Positions 60,093 through 64,000 of a stretch of 64,000 bases of DNA are shown piece after piece (the stretch's first letter is position 1; every line of letters begins with the position of its first letter). The translations under genes were made by a program, and so were the position numbers. Below the pieces are notes generated by a model. The model was not told the origin of the DNA. It saw only the letters and a list, made by a program, of their open reading frames with translations, and did no database searches. The DNA is from Hyphomicrobiales bacterium (GTDB lineage: Bacteria > Pseudomonadota > Alphaproteobacteria > Rhizobiales > Rhizobiaceae): NCBI GenBank assembly GCA_900471815.1, contig UICE01000002.1, forward strand, positions 260,764-324,763, written 5' to 3'.

Positions 60093-61601
60093 ATGGACAA
60101 ACGAATCGGAACCAGGAAAACAGCCTCCATCAGCATGCCAGCCCATGTTGAGGCAGAGGAATTTACAGATGCCAAGGCCGCCGTTCAGGCACTCAGCGCG
60201 CTTTACGAACGCAATACCCAATTTTTGCGGGATGCTTTCGACAGTGTAGCAAGAGGTGAAGCGGGAGATGCAACGCATTTTCGTGCTTTTTATCCTGAGG
60301 TGAGCCTCTCAACATCAAGCTATGCGCAGATCGACTCGCGGCTTGCCTTTGGCCACGTGTCGGCACCTGGGCAATATTCAGCGACGATAACCCGGCCGGA
60401 TCTTTTCGATAATTATCTCGAAGAACAGATCCGCCTGCTTATCCGCAACCATGGCCGTCCCGTTACCGTGCAGGAATCAACAACGCCGATTCCTATTCAC
60501 TTCGCATTTCTGGAAGGCACACATGTCGACTCCTCGGTCGCCGACGCTTTTCTATTGCCGTTGCGTGATCTGTTCGATGTGCCGGATTTGGCTGCGACCG
60601 ACGACCGGATCGTCAATGGCGAATACGAAACCGATGATCTCGATAGTATCATGCCGCTTTCGCCATTTACCGCGCAGCGCGTAGACTATTCATTACATCG
60701 CTTGTCGCACTATACGGCCACGCGCCCGATGCATTTCCAGAACTATGTCCTGTTCACCAATTACCAGTTTTACATTGATGAGTTCTGCGCCTTGTCGCGG
60801 GGGCTTATGGCGGCTGGCGGCGGCGGATATGAGCGTTTTATCGAGCCGGGCAACCTCATCACAGAAGCGGGCGATGAGGCCCCCACATCCGGCGTACCAG
60901 TCGGCAGGCTACCGCAAATGCCGGCTTATCATCTGGCGCGCAAGGATGGTTCCGGCATTACCATGGTCAATATTGGCGTAGGTCCCTCCAACGCCAAGAC
61001 CATAACCGACCATATTGCTGTGTTGCGGCCGCATGCCTGGCTTATGCTTGGCCATTGCGCCGGTCTGCGCAATACGCAGGCTTTGGGCGATTATGTGCTT
61101 GCCCACGCGTATGTGCGCGAAGATCACGTTCTCGACGATGATCTGCCTGTATGGGTGCCGATCCCTGCTTTGGCTGAGGTGCAGGTTGCGCTGGAACAGG
61201 CAGTGGCGGAAGTTACCGGGCTTGAAGGCTATGATCTGAAGCGGATCATGCGCACCGGCACTGTTGCCACAATCGATAACAGAAACTGGGAACTGCGTGA
61301 CCAGCGCGGCCCGGTAAAGCGGCTTTCGCAATCACGCGCGATAGCGCTCGATATGGAGTCCGCCACAATCGCTGCAAACGGTTTCCGCTTCCGCGTGCCT
61401 TATGGAACGCTCCTTTGTGTTTCGGACAAGCCATTGCATGGCGAGTTGAAGCTTCCGGGCATGGCGACTGAATTTTACAAGCGGCAGGTCGCTCAGCATT
61501 TGCAGATTGGTATTCGCGCACTGGAAAAACTTGCTGAAATGCCGCCAGAGAAGCTGCACTCGCGAAAATTGCGCAGCTTCTTCGAGATGGCTTTCCAATA
61601 G
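60093..61601 (+). CDS. amn: AMP nucleosidase
   Basis: A 502-aa enzyme hydrolysing AMP to adenine and ribose 5-phosphate, regulating purine pools. An N-terminal regulatory domain (20-190) is followed by the PNP-fold catalytic domain: TMVNIGVGPSNAKTITDHIAVLRPHAWLMLGHCAGLR, HAYVREDHVLDDDLPVWVPIP, and ALDMESATIAANGFRFRVPYGTLLCVSDKPLHGE, with catalytic Asp within the last. Length and architecture match bacterial Amn. ATG 60093 is the start; a GTG overlaps one codon before. It is monocistronic, with the VOC gene convergent 3 bp past its stop. Confidence 0.93.
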   Translation: MDKRIGTRKTASISMPAHVEAEEFTDAKAAVQALSALYERNTQFLRDAFDSVARGEAGDATHFRAFYPEVSLSTSSYAQIDSRLAFGHVSAPGQYSATITRPDLFDNYLEEQIRLLIRNHGRPVTVQESTTPIPIHFAFLEGTHVDSSVADAFLLPLRDLFDVPDLAATDDRIVNGEYETDDLDSIMPLSPFTAQRVDYSLHRLSHYTATRPMHFQNYVLFTNYQFYIDEFCALSRGLMAAGGGGYERFIEPGNLITEAGDEAPTSGVPVGRLPQMPAYHLARKDGSGITMVNIGVGPSNAKTITDHIAVLRPHAWLMLGHCAGLRNTQALGDYVLAHAYVREDHVLDDDLPVWVPIPALAEVQVALEQAVAEVTGLEGYDLKRIMRTGTVATIDNRNWELRDQRGPVKRLSQSRAIALDMESATIAANGFRFRVPYGTLLCVSDKPLHGELKLPGMATEFYKRQVAQHLQIGIRALEKLAEMPPEKLHSRKLRSFFEMAFQ

Positions 61602-61604
61602 GGA

Positions 61605-62366
61605 TTATTTACGCGGTCCGGTAAGAGCAAAATATGCGCCCTGCGGATCGCGGCCCTCGATGATCCAGGCATCACCCGGAACAGCCATGGGCTCGGTTGT
61701 CACCTGGCCGCCTTTCTCCTTGATGCGCGCGACCGCTGCGTCGATATTGTCGACGATGAAGTAGAACCGCCAGAGCTTTACATCGGCAGCGTCGGTGCTG
61801 GTCATCATGCCGCCATACATCTGGCCGTCGACATTGAATATCTGATAGGTGCCCATTGGCCCCATATCCATGGCTTCACCCTTGGTCCAGCCAAACAGCG
61901 TGGAGTAGAATGTGAAAGCCTTGTCAGCATCGCCCGACACAAGTTCATGCCAGCCAATGGTGCCAGTTGTAAAAGGCGCAGGATAATTATCGGGGGCCTG
62001 CTTGGATGGCTTGAATAGCTGGAAGGGAGCGCCCAGCGGGTCGGCGACAACCGCGAATGTCCCCACGCCAGGAATCTCCATAATATCGGTGTGAACTTTG
62101 CCGCCGGCCTCCTTCACACGCTCCACATAGTCAGCCACGTCATCAACCATGATGTAACCTGACCACATGGGCGGAACGCCCTCCACCTTCGCATCCTTTG
62201 CCGACATCAGTCCCGCTACGGGAGCCTTGTCGACGGTCAGCAGTGTATATTTCACAGGAGAGTTGGCAGAATCCTCCGCCCCCCACCCTACGACATGGGT
62301 ATAAAAAGCTTCGGCAGCCTGCGTATCGCTCGTCAGCAATTCGTACCAGATAAAATTTCCGCTCAT
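61605..62366 (-). CDS. Two-domain VOC (glyoxalase-like) protein
   Basis: A 253-aa protein with tandem VOC domains (about 1-118 and 130-253). Each begins with FIWYELLTSDTQAAEAFYTHVVGW or GWHELVSGDADKAFTFYSTLFGW, and ends with the strand VVADPLGAPFQLFKP or IEGRDPQGAYFALTGP. The two copies fold into one metal or ligand-binding cradle; homologues are dioxygenase-, isomerase- or resistance-type proteins. It is divergent from the marR gene, with an operator between. The substrate is unknown. ATG 62366 follows GGAGGAC. Confidence 0.88.
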   Translation of the reverse strand: MSGNFIWYELLTSDTQAAEAFYTHVVGWGAEDSANSPVKYTLLTVDKAPVAGLMSAKDAKVEGVPPMWSGYIMVDDVADYVERVKEAGGKVHTDIMEIPGVGTFAVVADPLGAPFQLFKPSKQAPDNYPAPFTTGTIGWHELVSGDADKAFTFYSTLFGWTKGEAMDMGPMGTYQIFNVDGQMYGGMMTSTDAADVKLWRFYFIVDNIDAAVARIKEKGGQVTTEPMAVPGDAWIIEGRDPQGAYFALTGPRK

Positions 62367-62410
62367 GATAAGTCCTCCCACCAAGATCTGTATCTGAATG
62401 TTGACAAATA

Positions 62411-62424
62411 TGTTGATATCAACA
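62411..62424. promoter_or_regulatory. Candidate MarR operator in the VOC/marR divergent region
   Basis: TGTTGATATCAACA is a perfect 14-bp dyad 10 bp upstream of the marR start codon, immediately right of TTGACA (62401-62406). It fits an operator for the MarR protein controlling itself and the divergent VOC gene. Confidence 0.65.
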
Positions 62425-62434
62425 TAAATAAATC

Positions 62435-62881
62435 ATGTCAAAGACGATCTCTGTTACTTTCGAAACCACTATTCACGTTCGTGATCACTGCATGTGCCTG
62501 ACCGTTCAGCGGGCCGCTCGCTCTTTGGCGCGAATGTTCGATGAAGCGCTTCGCCCCCACGAGCTGACCAACGGCCAATTTTCCTTGCTGATGTCATTGA
62601 ACCGGCCAGAGCCGCCAAATCTCAGTTCTGTTGCTTCTTTGCTTGCCATGGACCGCACGACACTTACTGCCGCGCTAAAGCCAATGGAAAGACGTGGTCT
62701 GATCACGACCATGGTCGACCCAAGCGACAAGCGGAGCCGCCTCCTGACTTTGACGGATAAGGGATTGCATCTGCTCGCTGCCGTGATGCCCATATGGGTG
62801 AGTACGCATGACGAACTTGAACAGGTCTTGACGCCCGGCGAACAAGGGCGATTGCTCAACGATCTGAGGAAGTTGCTTTAG
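62435..62881 (+). CDS. MarR-family transcriptional regulator
   Basis: A 148-aa winged-helix regulator that probably represses the divergent VOC gene and itself. The winged helix is in residues 50-110: NGQFSLLMSLNRPEPPNLSSVASLLAMDRTTLTAALKPMERRGLITTMVDPSDKRSRLLTLTDKG, the standard MarR pattern with basic wing. Cys19 and Cys21 (HCMCLTVQRAARSL) near the N-terminus may sense oxidants. ATG 62435 is directly after the operator-containing promoter. Confidence 0.9.
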   Translation: MSKTISVTFETTIHVRDHCMCLTVQRAARSLARMFDEALRPHELTNGQFSLLMSLNRPEPPNLSSVASLLAMDRTTLTAALKPMERRGLITTMVDPSDKRSRLLTLTDKGLHLLAAVMPIWVSTHDELEQVLTPGEQGRLLNDLRKLL

Positions 62882-62895
62882 AGAAGAATGCGGGA

Positions 62896-63246
62896 CTAGC
62901 TCTGCTCCAGCACATTTATGATCGCGCCGGATGGATCGCGAACATAGAAGCGGCGAACACCCCATGGTTCGTCAGTTATCTGGTAAACGATCTCATGACC
63001 GGCAGCTTTGACGAGATCGTAGATCTTGTCCACATTGTCGACTTCTATTGATATCCGGGGGACGATCGTGCCGGAGCCGCCTTGGCTCGCCACGCTCAAT
63101 TGAGGCTTTGTTCCTTCCGGCGAGGCAAAAGTCAAAATCCAACCATGATCCATGACAACTTGCAGATCGAACAAAGCTTCGTAGAACGAGCGCAAGGCCT
63201 GCGGGTCTTCCGCAGGCAGGTTTGCAACAATACGTTTTACAGCCAT
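62896..63246 (-). CDS. VOC family protein
   Basis: A single-domain VOC protein of 116 aa. It opens with KRIVANLPAEDPQALRSFYEALFDLQVVMDHG and ends with RRFYVRDPSGAIINVLEQ, the usual beta-alpha-beta-beta-beta halves with metal-ligand acidic residue near the end. It likely dimerises. It is convergent with marR, 14 bp away. Function may be bleomycin-resistance-like binding or a lyase, not determined. Confidence 0.85.
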   Translation of the reverse strand: MAVKRIVANLPAEDPQALRSFYEALFDLQVVMDHGWILTFASPEGTKPQLSVASQGGSGTIVPRISIEVDNVDKIYDLVKAAGHEIVYQITDEPWGVRRFYVRDPSGAIINVLEQS

Positions 63247-63707
63247 GGCAATTCTCCATCATCGCAAGACCTAATGGATAGGTTTGCTGAGCGAAAGTCC
63301 AACCACAAGTTGCTTGGAAATAGTTCCAATGATGCTATATTTGGAAGCGGAGTGAGGAGCGGATTTCCGCCCACCCCTCTATATCTTACTATTTGAAATG
63401 GACCCGGATGCTGAGCCACCAGCTAGTCCGGGTCTTTTTCACAGTAAGAGTAACGCTAGACGGCATGTACCGCATAGTTTACCTCCAGTTTAGGCTGATG
63501 CCCAGTCGGGAAGCCCATCTTCCCGATGGGCCGGTCCGCTCGGCCCACACTGCTTCTGCCCTCAAAACTACCCGATATTTGGCTGGAAACCCGATGGAGG
63601 ACAACGAACGCACAGTTGTATAATTTGTGCCGTCAGCAGTGCTCAGGTTGTTATTATCCAACGAAAATCGCATCTTGATTGCGTCGCAATTGCCGGGTTA
63701 ATGCGGA
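63247..63707. other. Intergenic region with orphan terminator
   Basis: About 460 bp. No supported protein gene; forward and reverse frames of 60-104 codons look random. It contains the terminator at 63401-63439 and, near 63505-63530, overlapping small dyads (CGGGAAG-CCCAT-CTTCCCG). It also includes the promoter of the VOC gene at its left edge. Confidence 0.4.
63401..63439 (+). terminator. Orphan rho-independent terminator
   Basis: GACCCGGA (63401-63408) pairs with TCCGGGTC (63427-63434), followed at once by TTTTT. It reads on the plus strand. The nearest plus-strand gene upstream ends over 500 bp earlier, so it may end a short RNA. Confidence 0.7.
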
Positions 63708-64000
63708 ATGATGATGACGAAGAACAAGCAATCCTGGATCAAGCTCGCAGCCGTATTAATACCGGTTCTGTTTTCCATACCTCTGGTGCTTGGTTTTTTC
63801 GGTGCTGCACATCCAGCGCTCGATTCTTTTTCGCATTTTCGTATGCATCTTGCCGTGCTCATGGCTCTGTCTGCATTGCCAGCGCTGTTTCTTCGTCTTT
63901 GGCGCGAAGGAATAATGGCAATCGTTTTAAGCATGACTGCCCTGGCTACAATACTGACACCGCCGACCGCCCCCGGCGCAGAGGCTACGCCCACACCCCT
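63708..64000 (+). CDS. Membrane-anchored endonuclease/exonuclease/phosphatase-like protein, 3' truncated
   Basis: The first 97 codons of a gene running off the window. After MTKNKQSWIKLAAV it shows three predicted membrane helices (IPVLFSIPLVLGFFG, LAVLMALSALPALFL, IMAIVLSMTALATIL) before a Pro-rich end. This N-terminal layout is typical of endonuclease/exonuclease/phosphatase family proteins of Rhizobiales, whose catalytic domain would follow. Only the anchor is visible, so the assignment is tentative. Start choice among ATGs 63708, 63711 and 63714 is open. Confidence 0.5.
   Translation, partial: MMMTKNKQSWIKLAAVLIPVLFSIPLVLGFFGAAHPALDSFSHFRMHLAVLMALSALPALFLRLWREGIMAIVLSMTALATILTPPTAPGAEATPTP

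Overview
The window looks like a chromosomal segment of an alphaproteobacterium of the Brucella/Ochrobactrum group. This rests on recognised gene families: a Porin_2-type outer-membrane porin, a chromosomal class C beta-lactamase of the OCH kind divergent from its LysR regulator AmpR, and a bepR-bepD-bepE efflux cluster, all arranged as known from that group. No database search was run; family calls come from motifs and gene order.

Layout: (1) 1-9,952 is host DNA: porin 3' end, a XerD-like recombinase, an L,D-transpeptidase lipoprotein, a glycosyltransferase, a P-loop kinase-like protein, ampC/ampR, an acetyltransferase/regulator pair and a class III nucleotide cyclase. (2) 9,996-37,858 is a genomic island of about 27.9 kb, bounded by 15-bp direct repeats. 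The right copy is the 3' end of tRNA-Ser(GCU), including the encoded CCA; the left copy lies 154 bp before a P4-type integrase. (3) 37,936-64,000 is host DNA again: BepDE efflux, small envelope proteins, a leucine/isovalerate degradation cluster (TetR, ivd, mccB, mccA), a branched-chain amino-acid binding protein, glutathione transferase, AMP nucleosidase, VOC proteins with a MarR regulator, and a truncated membrane protein at the right edge.

The island begins with a phage-satellite-like module (integrase, AlpA, winged-helix replication protein, small unknown, terminase small subunit) and then carries almost only defence genes. A six-gene overlapping operon encodes type II CBASS: patatin phospholipase CapV, a DncV-like nucleotidyltransferase, E1/E2 fusion Cap2 and JAMM peptidase Cap3. 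It continues into an unrecognised 176-aa protein and a 480-aa protein that joins a Cap15-like beta-barrel to a nucleoside-phosphorylase domain, a likely second effector. Next come a broken second integrase, a phospholipase-D-like/HhH protein and, convergent to it, a 1,422-aa protein with an N-terminal GHKL ATPase and a C-terminal DUF3883 nuclease-like domain; this pair matches no defence system I can name. Last is a type I restriction-modification operon in the order hsdR-hsdS-prrC-hsdM, whose PrrC homologue keeps the Arg-Glu-His anticodon-nuclease triad.

The defences look layered: restriction first, tRNA cleavage if restriction is disabled, and abortive CBASS signalling with two possible effectors. 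The most unusual items are the beta-barrel/phosphorylase effector with its unknown neighbour, the GHKL-DUF3883 and PLD-HhH proteins, and their carriage on a satellite-like element.
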